From the NCBI GenBank assembly GCA_016720395.1, contig JADKKR010000009.1, forward strand, positions 186,001-250,000: a stretch of 64,000 bases of DNA, in the 5' to 3' direction. Below the pieces are notes generated by a model, which made no database searches, was not told where the DNA came from, and saw only the letters and a program-made list of their open reading frames with translations. This document shows, one piece after another, positions 9,476-18,165 of this stretch. The stretch is from Geobacteraceae bacterium (GTDB lineage: Bacteria > Desulfobacterota > Desulfuromonadia > Geobacterales > Pseudopelobacteraceae). Made by a program: the position numbers and the translations under genes. The first letter of the stretch is position 1. The number at the start of each line of letters is the position of its first letter.

Positions 9476-11155
9476 ATGAGCCTTGTCGGAAACCTTGAAG
9501 AGCTTGGGCTGGGCGAAATTCTCCAGATCGTGAGCCTCAGCAGAAAGACCGGTGTCCTCTCCCTGCACAGCAAGGGCAGGGACGGCTCGATCTTCTTTCG
9601 CCAGGGTCAGGTCGTCAGAGCCACTTCATCCATTTTCCAGCAAAGCCTCGGGGAGGTGTTGATCCAGAAAGGTGTAATTGACCTCGCCATTCTTCGTAAA
9701 GCTCTGGCATTCCAGCAGGAGGAGGGTTTTCAGGAACGCCTGGGAACTATCCTTGTCAAATACTTCGCGATTTCTTATGAAATTATCGAGGAGGTTGTGC
9801 GGGAGCAGATTGAAAATGTCGTCTTCACCCTGTTTTCATGGTTTGAAGGCACATTCGAATTTGTGGCTTCCGAACACATCGAGTCTGTTGATGGTACACG
9901 GCTGGATCCGCTCCAGTTCATGCTCAATCAGGGACTTAATCCCCAACTCCTGGCAATGGAAGGATCCCGGCTCCTTGACGAGAATATTCATGCTGCAGAA
10001 ACAGGATTATCTACCAGCCATAAAGACTCTCATGGTGAATTCGAGATTGATTTCAACCTGAGTGAAACTCCCGGAAGGCGATCTGCCGCCACCAGGAAGC
10101 AACCGAAGCCAAAGATGCCGCTGGTCATTGTTGATGATGACGGGCCGACACTGAAAGCCCTTGCAGAAGGCATGCGTCAAAATGGATATGACGTCCATGC
10201 CATGACGCGCAGCGAAGATACGCTGATCAAGGTTGATGACCTGTGTCGCGGTGGCGCACATCCCACCATTCTGATCGACCTTATCATGCCTAAAATGGAT
10301 GGTTCCGGAGTGCTGGGCGGTCTCGAACTGCTTGAACTGCTCCATAATAACTTCAAGGATATCAATATCCTCCTGATGTCTGACTACCGACATGCCGAAG
10401 CCGAAGCGAAGGTCCAGGATATGGGCTATGCCTTCATCATAAAACCGCGGCGTGCCGATCTCAATGATGTTGAAGGATTTCAGGGATTCCTCGGAACGCT
10501 GTTAGATGAAGTGAGCAGGGTCGAGTCCGGGGAAGTGCTGCCCGAACGCCAGGCAAGTTTCAATCTTGGCGATGAAATGCGGATTGAGATGGGCGACGTC
10601 GATGATGCCCCGGTTTCTTCGGAGCATGAGGGTGGCAGCAGCCTTTCGTTATTACGGGGCATGCTCGAGGAACTCAACAATCCAGACCTGCAGGGTGGCG
10701 TACTGTTGCTTGTTTTGCGTTTTGCCTCCGAATTCCTGAATCGTGCAATCGTATTTTCGGTTCATGATAAGGTGGTTTCCGGAGTCGGACAGTTTGGCGT
10801 TTCTGGCGGCAAATCCAGCGGAGATGAAAAAGTCCGCACCATTCATTTTCCGCTTGACGCAGAATCCATGTTCCGTGACCCATCTCGTACACTACAGACC
10901 ACAACCTTCACCCCCCAGCCTACGGCACTTGATGCCCATATCTTTGAACAGCTTGATGGCGGTGTTCCTGAAGAGGCCTTCATTGGCCCCCTGGTAAGTC
11001 AATCGCGCGTTATCGGTTTTCTGTACGGAGACAACCTCCCTGAGAAGCGACCGGTCGGAGATACGGAATCACTTTCAATTTTCCTTTCCCAGGCCGGCGT
11101 CGCGATGGAAAAAAGTACGCTGGAACGACAACTCCATGAAAGGGTCAAACAGTGA
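9476..11155 (+). CDS. DUF4388 (PATAN)-receiver-GAF-like regulator, first gene of the che operon
   Basis: 559 residues in three parts. Residues 1-130 are a DUF4388/PATAN domain that includes two 24-residue MshEN-like motifs (57-80 and 88-111). Residues 215-345 form a response-regulator receiver with an acidic pocket (D220-D222), phosphoacceptor D268 and K323. Residues ~395-555 form a GAF-like domain with FGVSGGK. The same layout recurs in the gene at 42162-43994. PATAN-receiver proteins of cyanobacteria are known to bind PilB-type ATPases, so a pilus or secretion ATPase is a plausible output; that is inference. The stop overlaps the GTG start of the next CheY gene. It is presumably phosphorylated by the CheA encoded downstream. 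Confidence 0.85.
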   Translation: MSLVGNLEELGLGEILQIVSLSRKTGVLSLHSKGRDGSIFFRQGQVVRATSSIFQQSLGEVLIQKGVIDLAILRKALAFQQEEGFQERLGTILVKYFAISYEIIEEVVREQIENVVFTLFSWFEGTFEFVASEHIESVDGTRLDPLQFMLNQGLNPQLLAMEGSRLLDENIHAAETGLSTSHKDSHGEFEIDFNLSETPGRRSAATRKQPKPKMPLVIVDDDGPTLKALAEGMRQNGYDVHAMTRSEDTLIKVDDLCRGGAHPTILIDLIMPKMDGSGVLGGLELLELLHNNFKDINILLMSDYRHAEAEAKVQDMGYAFIIKPRRADLNDVEGFQGFLGTLLDEVSRVESGEVLPERQASFNLGDEMRIEMGDVDDAPVSSEHEGGSSLSLLRGMLEELNNPDLQGGVLLLVLRFASEFLNRAIVFSVHDKVVSGVGQFGVSGGKSSGDEKVRTIHFPLDAESMFRDPSRTLQTTTFTPQPTALDAHIFEQLDGGVPEEAFIGPLVSQSRVIGFLYGDNLPEKRPVGDTESLSIFLSQAGVAMEKSTLERQLHERVKQ

Positions 11156-11535
11156 GTACACAGAAAACCATCCTGATCGCTGACGATTCTCCGGCAATGC
11201 GGTCCATGCTGATATCAGCCATTGAACTGCTTGGCGACTATCGTATCGTTGAGGCCTCCAGCGGCTTTGAGGCCCTTCGCCTCCTGCCACGGGAAAAGGT
11301 TGATTTGATTCTTACTGACATCAATATGCCTGACATCAACGGACTCGAGTTGATCAGCTATCTGCGCAGTAATTCAAACTACCTGTCTATCCCGGTCGTT
11401 ATAATATCTACCGAGGGCAGCCAGAAAGATATTGAGAAGGGAAAGCTTCTGGGGGCAAATGAATATCTGGTCAAGCCTTTTGACCCGGCGAGACTTCAGG
11501 TGCTCATTTCTTCTTACCTGTGCATCACACCCTGA
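11152..11535 (+). CDS. CheY-like single-domain response regulator
   Basis: A 127-residue stand-alone receiver. The acidic pair is D11/D12, the phosphoacceptor is D56 in LTDINMP, S87 occupies the switch Ser/Thr position and K108 the conserved Lys in VKPF. No output domain is present, so it should act by protein binding. It starts with GTG overlapping the preceding stop and is followed within 15 bases by cheA. It is one of two CheY proteins in the operon; which is output and which phosphate sink cannot be told from sequence. Confidence 0.93.
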   Translation: MSTQKTILIADDSPAMRSMLISAIELLGDYRIVEASSGFEALRLLPREKVDLILTDINMPDINGLELISYLRSNSNYLSIPVVIISTEGSQKDIEKGKLLGANEYLVKPFDPARLQVLISSYLCITP

Positions 11536-11550
11536 GTGTCTGGAACTGAT

Positions 11551-13659
11551 ATGAGTGATCACGATACATCACATAAGGCTATCAAGGAGTTCCTGGCAGA
11601 GGCCGAAGAGGTCGTCGAGCAGCTTGGCTCGGAATTGGCAGATCTTGCCGACATGGCCGATAGCGGCGAACTGGACCCGGATCTGTTGAACTCGATTTTC
11701 AGGGGGGCTCATTCTTTGAAAGGCCTTGCGGGCATGTTCGGCTTCACCGATGTATCAGAACTGTCCCACAACATGGAGAATTTACTGGATTGTCTCAGGC
11801 TGGGCAAAATCGGCCTGGAGAAGGGAGTCATGAAGGTGCTTTTCGGCGCCCATGAGCTTCTCACCTCCCTGGTACGCTCCGTCGAAACCGGCGGTGCTGC
11901 GCGGGGGGATGAAATTGCAGCCTGTGTTGCCCTGATAAACACCTGTCTGGCACCGCCTGCCGAAAAACAGCCGGTGGAATCTCCTCTCGCACTTCTTGGT
12001 CTTCCGGAGCGGGTGCTGGGGGCACTTACCGAATATGAGGAACATCGCCTGCTGGACAATCTGAACAGGGGCAGGGGGATCTTTAACGTACATACCTCAT
12101 TTGAATTGACCACCTTTGATCAGGAGCTGGCACAGGTTTCAGATGCCCTGAAAACTTCGGGTGAAATCATCAGTACGCTTCCCAGTATGGGGGGCAATAT
12201 GGAGACACATATAGATTTTGACCTGCTTTTCGGATCAACCTGCTCACTCGTTGAAATCCAGGGACTGATGGGGAATGATTCCTCAGTCGTAACATTCCTG
12301 GGCAGGGCAGGCTCAAAAACGGACCGGGCGGCAGCAGCACCCTCTCCCTCAATGATTGACAAGCTTTCTTCAGAAGACGCTGCGCAACACTCTGTGGCTG
12401 TTCCATTGGAACCGACTGAAACCGCTACCATGGCGTCTTTTAATACAGAAGACACTGCCCAGTCCGCCAAGAGTATGAGCAGAACCGTTCGTGTAGATAT
12501 CGGTAAACTTGATGAACTTATGAATATTGTCGGGGAGCTTGTCCTTGCCCACTCTTCAATCTCTGCTATCGCAATTCGCATGCGTAATGAGGGTTATTCA
12601 CGCGTAGCCGTAGACTTGAGTAAATCTGCCAAGGGTCTTGAACGTAAACTTGCTGACCTGCAGAAGGGGGTCATGGAAATCCGCATGATTCCGGTTGGCC
12701 AGCTGTACGAGAAAATGTCGCGAATTATCAGGAAGATCTCCCGCGAACAGGGTAAGAAGGTGGAGCTCAAGTTTCACGGCGCCGATACGGAGCTTGACAA
12801 GCTTATCGTTGAAGATATTTCTGATCCGATGATGCATATAATTCGAAATGCGATCGACCATGGCATTGAGTCACCCGAGAAACGTCTCTCCATCGGCAAG
12901 GACGAAAAGGGAACCATTCGCATTTCCTCCTACCAGAAGGGCAACCACGTTGTAATCGAGGTTGAAGATGACGGCAACGGCATTGACCTGGACAGAGTAA
13001 AGGCAAAAGCGCTTCAAAAGGGTCTGGTGTCCGGCGTCACGTCGCTCAGCGACCGCGAACTGCTTGATTTTATATTCATGCCGGGGTTCTCTACCAACGA
13101 AAACGTCAATGAAGTCTCTGGTCGTGGCGTCGGGATGGACGTTGTCAGAAACAATATCGCAGCTGTGTCCGGGATGGTGGATATTGAAACCACTAAAGGT
13201 ATGGGATCGCGCTTTATCATTACCCTGCCGATCACGCTGGCTATCATTAAGGCCCTGATCATCTCCTGTGCAGGAAGGACGTACGCTCTTCCCATAACCT
13301 CCGTCATGGAGTCGCTGCTGCTCACGAATGCCGATATCAAGACAGTCGAGCGCAAGGAAGTCATTCAGCTCCGTGAGCATACACTTCCGCTTCTCAGGCT
13401 TGAAAGTTTCTTTTCCACAACCCGATCAACGGAAAGCCCACGCGAGTTTTATGTGATAGTGGTCGGTGTTGCGGAAAAGCGCCTGGGAATAGTCGTCGAT
13501 GACCTGCTTGGTCAACAGGATATCGTCATCAAATCACTGGGTGAATCATTCAAGCGTTTCAGGGGCATATCCGGCGCGGCAGACCTTGGAGACCAACGTA
13601 CCATCCTGGTGCTTGATGTAGGCGGGATGATCAACGAAACCATGAAAGCCGGGAACTGA
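11551..13659 (+). CDS. cheA: Chemotaxis histidine kinase CheA
   Basis: 702 residues from ATG 11551 (the in-frame GTG at 11536 abuts the cheY stop and has no ribosome-binding site). Order of domains: HPt with phosphorylatable H54 in the GAHSLKG motif; a P2-like acceptor region and a low-complexity linker to about residue 300; dimerisation helices; the HATPase domain with N-box IRNAIDHG (about 427), DDGNGID and GRGVGMD; and a C-terminal CheW-like domain. All catalytic elements are intact and there is no fused receiver. It should phosphorylate the CheY proteins, CheB and probably the DUF4388-receiver protein. No chemoreceptor gene lies in this window, so the input is encoded elsewhere. Confidence 0.96.
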   Translation: MSDHDTSHKAIKEFLAEAEEVVEQLGSELADLADMADSGELDPDLLNSIFRGAHSLKGLAGMFGFTDVSELSHNMENLLDCLRLGKIGLEKGVMKVLFGAHELLTSLVRSVETGGAARGDEIAACVALINTCLAPPAEKQPVESPLALLGLPERVLGALTEYEEHRLLDNLNRGRGIFNVHTSFELTTFDQELAQVSDALKTSGEIISTLPSMGGNMETHIDFDLLFGSTCSLVEIQGLMGNDSSVVTFLGRAGSKTDRAAAAPSPSMIDKLSSEDAAQHSVAVPLEPTETATMASFNTEDTAQSAKSMSRTVRVDIGKLDELMNIVGELVLAHSSISAIAIRMRNEGYSRVAVDLSKSAKGLERKLADLQKGVMEIRMIPVGQLYEKMSRIIRKISREQGKKVELKFHGADTELDKLIVEDISDPMMHIIRNAIDHGIESPEKRLSIGKDEKGTIRISSYQKGNHVVIEVEDDGNGIDLDRVKAKALQKGLVSGVTSLSDRELLDFIFMPGFSTNENVNEVSGRGVGMDVVRNNIAAVSGMVDIETTKGMGSRFIITLPITLAIIKALIISCAGRTYALPITSVMESLLLTNADIKTVERKEVIQLREHTLPLLRLESFFSTTRSTESPREFYVIVVGVAEKRLGIVVDDLLGQQDIVIKSLGESFKRFRGISGAADLGDQRTILVLDVGGMINETMKAGN

Positions 13660-13665
13660 CCTATT

Positions 13666-14466
13666 ATGTACAAGGACTATTTCGGTTTCAGGGAAAAACC
13701 TTTCAGCAAGACCCCTGACCCACGCTTCCTTTTCCTGAGCAGGGGGCATGCCGAGGCTCTTGCCCGGTTGGAGTTTGTTGTAGAGGAGCGTGAAATCGCG
13801 ATCCTGACCGGCGAGATCGGCTGTGGTAAGACGACTCTATCACGTGCCCTTATGGACAGGCTCGGGAGTTCTTATCGTTTCTGTTTTATCGTCAATCCAC
13901 GCTTGAGCCCGCTTGATTTTTTACGAACGACGGCTCGGTTGCTTGATGTCGCGGCCCCGGCTGAATCTAAAGACGGCTTGCTCGAACAGATCAACACCGC
14001 GGTCTACCAGAGCAATAAAAACGGCATCTGTCCGGTCCTTGTCATTGATGAAGGGCAGGTGGTCGATAACGCCGAGGTTTTCGATGAGATTCGCCTTTTG
14101 ACAAATTTCCAGCTTGATCATCAGAACCTGCTGGCAATTTTGATCATGGGGCAGCCGGAACTCCGCTCCATGCTGGCTTCTTCCCGTTTTGAGCCGCTTC
14201 GCCAAAGGATTGCACTGAACTATCACCTTGAGGCGCTGTCATTGGAAGAGACTATGGAATACCTTGATTTCAGGCTTGAAATGGCCGGTGGTTCCCCCGG
14301 CCTGTTTACGCCGGACGCTGTCCAGCGCATATTTGAACTTACGGGCGGGGTTCCCCGCAAGATCAATTCCATGGCGACCAATGCGCTCCTGGTGGCTTAC
14401 GGAAGTGACGCTGCGCTTATAGACTCGGTGATTGTCAACGAAATTAAAGACGAACTGATGATGTAG
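13666..14466 (+). CDS. ExeA/GspA-type AAA ATPase inside the che operon
   Basis: 266 residues beginning MYKDYFGFREKPF, the typical ExeA/GspA opening, with Walker A GEIGCGKT (49-56) and Walker B VLVIDEGQ (D128, E129; the family usually has DEAQ). It matches only the ATPase half of the 553-residue gspA product at 28320-29981: the transmembrane segment and peptidoglycan-binding domain are missing, so it should be cytoplasmic. It lies between cheA (6-base gap) and a cheW. ExeA proteins help assemble secretins through peptidoglycan; here the context suggests a role in localisation or assembly of the chemosensory or motility complex, but that is inference. Confidence 0.85.
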   Translation: MYKDYFGFREKPFSKTPDPRFLFLSRGHAEALARLEFVVEEREIAILTGEIGCGKTTLSRALMDRLGSSYRFCFIVNPRLSPLDFLRTTARLLDVAAPAESKDGLLEQINTAVYQSNKNGICPVLVIDEGQVVDNAEVFDEIRLLTNFQLDHQNLLAILIMGQPELRSMLASSRFEPLRQRIALNYHLEALSLEETMEYLDFRLEMAGGSPGLFTPDAVQRIFELTGGVPRKINSMATNALLVAYGSDAALIDSVIVNEIKDELMM

Positions 14467-14478
14467 CAGGTGGGAATC

Positions 14479-15240
14479 ATGGATCTGGCTAAAATACGGC
14501 AAAAAGCCCGGCAGGAACAGGATGACCGCCGCCTTGGGGCACCTCTGCCTGCGTGCGAAGTACACTCTGAAACAGTGATGATCCGGAATGCACCCTCACC
14601 TCAGCAGATTCCGGATGTTGAGGATTATTTTCTGGATGTTCGGCCGGCTATCGGGCAGATTGCGTCACAGGAGACACCTCTAGGGCAGCCTCCACCTCTC
14701 CGGCTCGTTCCCCGAGATCCGCTTGAGGCTATTCTCGCCGGCAGGGAAGCTGCCGGCTGTGGTGAAAACCTGCTGCTTGCCTCTTTAGTGCAATCAGACT
14801 CGCTAGAGGACACCCATAGGAAATTCCTGTGTTTCAAGGTATCTGATGAAATCTATGGTATTGATATCATGGATATCAAAGAACTTATCAAGCCCAGAGA
14901 GGTTACCGAAGTGCCACGGGCGCCTTCTTTCGTAGCCGGGGTCATCTCTCTGCGTGGAATTATCATCCCTATTATTGACCTTCTGGAGCGGCTAGGGCTC
15001 GCCCGAAGGGCTGTTACGGGGCGCGAACGGGTGATTGTTGTCCGGCATGGTGAATCATTCAGCGGCCTGCTGGTGGATGAAATCATTCAGGTAGTCCAGA
15101 TCGCCCGGGATGATATTGAGGCGGCTCCAACAGTTCTGGATGGGATTGACCGTGATTTTGTCACCGGTATCGGGCGGGCCGACAATCGGATGGTTATCCT
15201 TCTGAACCTTGCTAATATCGTAGACATACATTTGTATTAA
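14479..15240 (+). CDS. CheW with a long N-terminal extension
   Basis: A 253-residue CheW-like adaptor; ATG 14479 is chosen for the AGGTGGGA just before it, with GTG 14470 as alternative. The C-terminal ~140 residues are a standard CheW domain with the GVISLRG and VDEI elements. The first ~115 residues are Pro/Glu-rich and probably disordered, with one conserved-looking element, DPLEAILAGREAAG, near residues 75-90. The extension could tether another partner to the CheA array. A second, compact CheW follows two genes later. Confidence 0.9.
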   Translation: MDLAKIRQKARQEQDDRRLGAPLPACEVHSETVMIRNAPSPQQIPDVEDYFLDVRPAIGQIASQETPLGQPPPLRLVPRDPLEAILAGREAAGCGENLLLASLVQSDSLEDTHRKFLCFKVSDEIYGIDIMDIKELIKPREVTEVPRAPSFVAGVISLRGIIIPIIDLLERLGLARRAVTGRERVIVVRHGESFSGLLVDEIIQVVQIARDDIEAAPTVLDGIDRDFVTGIGRADNRMVILLNLANIVDIHLY

Positions 15241-15251
15241 CGGGAGTGTGT

Positions 15252-15641
15252 ATGAAGAAAAAACGGATCCTCATCGTTGAGGACGAAGTAAGTCTTCTCA
15301 AGCTGGAGACCATTCTGCTGACGGTCAAGGGATACGAAGTTGTGGGTGCGTCTTCGGGAAACGAGGCATTGGAGAAACTCTCCGTTGAAGCCTTTGATCT
15401 TATCCTCCTTGATATCATGCTTCCTGATATCGATGGATACGAGATTTGCCGCCGTATCAAGGAGCATCCTCGTCATCTTGGCATCCCTGTCGTTATGCTT
15501 ACTGCAAAAAAGAGCAGCGAGGACCAGGAGCGGGGGGCTTCAAGCGGTGCAGATGCCTATCTGACCAAGCCGTTCAAGTCAGCCATGATCATCGAGGTAA
15601 TTGAGCGTTTACTCGCTGGTGGCAGCAGGGTGAAACAATAG
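15252..15641 (+). CDS. CheY-like single-domain response regulator (second)
   Basis: 129 residues from ATG 15252 (GGGAG five bases upstream; GTG 15246 is an alternative). E10/D11 form the acidic pocket, D54 in LLDIMLPD is the phosphoacceptor, T84 the switch residue and K106 the conserved Lys in TKPF. The sequence resembles OmpR/PhoB-type receivers more than classical CheY. It has no output domain. It sits 11 bases after the extended cheW. Confidence 0.93.
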   Translation: MKKKRILIVEDEVSLLKLETILLTVKGYEVVGASSGNEALEKLSVEAFDLILLDIMLPDIDGYEICRRIKEHPRHLGIPVVMLTAKKSSEDQERGASSGADAYLTKPFKSAMIIEVIERLLAGGSRVKQ

Positions 15642-15644
15642 TTC

Positions 15645-16115
15645 ATGGGCAACGATAATCCAGACATCCAGCTGGCATGCTTCAGTCTTGGTGAAAACCT
15701 TTTTGCCGTTGATATTATGCGGATCAGGGAGATAATTATTCCACAAAAACTTTCTGCCCTGCCAGGAGCATCGCAGTTGTTTGAAGGCGTCATTAACCTT
15801 CGTGGAGCAGTTATTCCGGTCATGAATATGCGTAAGCGTTTCGGGATGCCTGATGTACATAACGGCACACAGGGAAAACTTCTCATCGTTTCCCTGGTTC
15901 GGCAGATGCTCGCGTTGGCGGTCGATTCTGTCATGGAAGTCATTACGGTGCCGGCCAGAGATATTAAGCCCCCGCTGGATATGTCCGAATGCGTCGGGAT
16001 GGAGTTTCTGCTGGGAGTTTGTCTCTCGGACGATCGTGTTTTCATGATACTGGATATAGATACTCTTCTTGGCCAGATGGAGGGCAGAGATCCTGTGCAT
16101 GCTCTGTCAGAATGA
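15645..16115 (+). CDS. cheW: CheW coupling protein
   Basis: A compact 156-residue CheW with the usual SH3-like double beta-barrel signature, including FEGVINLRG and the region around VDSVMEV. It should bridge CheA and a receptor. It starts three bases after the upstream cheY stop. Together with the extended CheW it gives the operon two different couplers for one CheA. Confidence 0.93.
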   Translation: MGNDNPDIQLACFSLGENLFAVDIMRIREIIIPQKLSALPGASQLFEGVINLRGAVIPVMNMRKRFGMPDVHNGTQGKLLIVSLVRQMLALAVDSVMEVITVPARDIKPPLDMSECVGMEFLLGVCLSDDRVFMILDIDTLLGQMEGRDPVHALSE

Positions 16116-16167
16116 AGTAACGGGTGCACGAAGTAGAACAGCTTTTTTTATGATGCAGGTGAAAAGT

Positions 16168-18165
16168 ATGCACGATATTTCACATAAATTTCAATCTGCG
16201 GACGAAGAATCACGCCGCAGGATTATTCAGGACTTCAGGGGCCGGCCATTGCAGGAGACCTGCCCGCTGCTCTTCCGTGCGATGGCTGATGAGAGCTGGC
16301 GGGTTCGAAAAGAGGCAGTCGAAGTTTTTGTCTCATCCGATCCGGCGAAAAACATGGTTGATGATCTGCTTGAATTGCTTCGCTGCGAGGATAATGCAGG
16401 TCTGAGGAATTCTGCCGCCGAGGCTGTGGCCCGGCTCGGCGCCAAGGCAGTCACTCCCCTGATTGCCCTGGCACATGATGCAGATGCCGATGTCAGGAAA
16501 TTTGTTCTCGATGCGATGGGCAGTATAAACTCTCTTGATTTCGTACAACCGCTGTTGTCAGCCCTCACGGATGCAGACGTTAATGTTGCTGCAGCGGCGG
16601 CCGAACATCTTGGTAATCTGGGCGATGCGCGAGTTGTTCCCGATTTGATCAAGGCGGTTGCAACCAACGAAAACGATTTGTTCCGGTTTAGCGCGCTGGC
16701 TGCAATCGGAAAACTGGCAGTTCCAGCCTCGGTTCCTCAGGAAATAAAACAGCTTGCCGGGAAGGAGGCGCTCCGTAAGGCGTTGTATGAATGCTTGGGG
16801 AGCATAGGCGATGATTCGGTCATATCGTTATTGATCGAAGGTATGGGGGTCCGTCAAAAAAGCAGTCGCAATGCAGCTATAATAGCACTGTTCAGAATCT
16901 ACTCCCGATCCGGGACAGAATCTCGCCAGGCCATTGAATCTGTGTTGAGGACCCTTAAAGATGGAGTCATTATCCCGCTTATTATTGCTTCGTTCGATCC
17001 TGGTGATCCTGTTTTGGCTGAAGCCATCGTTTCCCTGCTTGATATCATCGGCGATAATCGCTCTATAGAGATTTTACTGCAGGCCTTGATGAATGAAAGA
17101 CTTTCCAGCTTAGCGCTAAAAGCTTTCAAGCATCTTGGCCCCGACGGGATCAACTCCCTGATCTGCACATTCGGCAATTCGGACGCTGCTGCCCGTTCAG
17201 CAATTTGCACACTGATAGGTGAATGTTCTTATCGAAACGGTAGAGTTGTTATTTGTGGTGCATTGAGTGATCAGTCCTCTCATGTACGTAAGTCTGCCGT
17301 ATCAGCTGCAGGCCAACTGGGATTAACAGAATGTATCCCTGAAATTATCCGTTTAATCGACGACCCGGATCATGACGTCAGAAACAGCGTAATAGCATGC
17401 CTCCGGGTACTTGCATTGATTGATCGCAGTGTCATTCAGGCAACTGCCTGTCAGCTTGGATCTTCGGACACACCGGAACAACGTCGAAATGCAGCAATTC
17501 TTCTTGCCGCACTCGGGGACGGTGATCGGCTTTCTCTTCTGGTAAAAGACGAAAATGCACGCGTTCGTCAGACAGCTGTCAGCTCCATCGGCAAGCTTCA
17601 TCTTGCTATGTCAAGCGGCACGTTACTTATGGCACTGGTTGATGAAGATCCGGATGTTCGCATTGCTGCTGCAGAAACTCTGGGGGAGGTTGGCGACAGC
17701 AGTGTCGTGACGGCCCTGACCCACGCACTTAACGATGAAGATGCCTGGGTTCAGTGTGCTGCACTGAATAGTCTCGCCCGCATCTACCCGGAGGGGGCGC
17801 TTGATGCCGTTCAGACCGTATTGCCCGGAGCTAAAGGACTGCTACTAATAACATGCCTTAAGCTGTTGGAACTTCAAGGGACTGATCTGGCGCTGGAATT
17901 AGTCGAACAGGCCCTCGACAACAATGATGAAGAAGTGGTGGCATTCGCTCTCTCCATCCTCAGCCGCCATGCTGCCGACCGTATCATACCTCACGCAGAA
18001 CGCCTCCTGTCGCACAGCAACTGGGATGTTCGCATTGCTTGTGCCAGAACGGTGGCTACGCTTCCCCGGGTACAGTCCGCTAAACTGCTGATGCATGCGC
18101 TTGAACATGAGAGCAACAGCCTTGTCCGGTTACAGATTGAGAGCCTGCTGAAAGGTCTTGCATGA
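16168..18165 (+). CDS. HEAT-repeat (PBS lyase type) scaffold protein
   Basis: A 665-residue all-helical repeat protein. Repeats are recognisable throughout as short helix pairs with D-x-D-x-x-V-R and A-A-E-x-L-G-x-x-G-D elements, for example DVRKFVLDAMGS and DVRIAAAETLGEVGD. No catalytic domain, signal peptide or membrane segment is visible. ATG 16168 is chosen for the AGGTGA upstream; the frame remains open upstream into cheW. Its TGA overlaps the ATG of cheR. HEAT proteins in chemosensory gene clusters of delta-type bacteria are regarded as scaffolds; here a partner within the Che complex is likely but unknown. Confidence 0.88.
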   Translation: MHDISHKFQSADEESRRRIIQDFRGRPLQETCPLLFRAMADESWRVRKEAVEVFVSSDPAKNMVDDLLELLRCEDNAGLRNSAAEAVARLGAKAVTPLIALAHDADADVRKFVLDAMGSINSLDFVQPLLSALTDADVNVAAAAAEHLGNLGDARVVPDLIKAVATNENDLFRFSALAAIGKLAVPASVPQEIKQLAGKEALRKALYECLGSIGDDSVISLLIEGMGVRQKSSRNAAIIALFRIYSRSGTESRQAIESVLRTLKDGVIIPLIIASFDPGDPVLAEAIVSLLDIIGDNRSIEILLQALMNERLSSLALKAFKHLGPDGINSLICTFGNSDAAARSAICTLIGECSYRNGRVVICGALSDQSSHVRKSAVSAAGQLGLTECIPEIIRLIDDPDHDVRNSVIACLRVLALIDRSVIQATACQLGSSDTPEQRRNAAILLAALGDGDRLSLLVKDENARVRQTAVSSIGKLHLAMSSGTLLMALVDEDPDVRIAAAETLGEVGDSSVVTALTHALNDEDAWVQCAALNSLARIYPEGALDAVQTVLPGAKGLLLITCLKLLELQGTDLALELVEQALDNNDEEVVAFALSILSRHAADRIIPHAERLLSHSNWDVRIACARTVATLPRVQSAKLLMHALEHESNSLVRLQIESLLKGLA

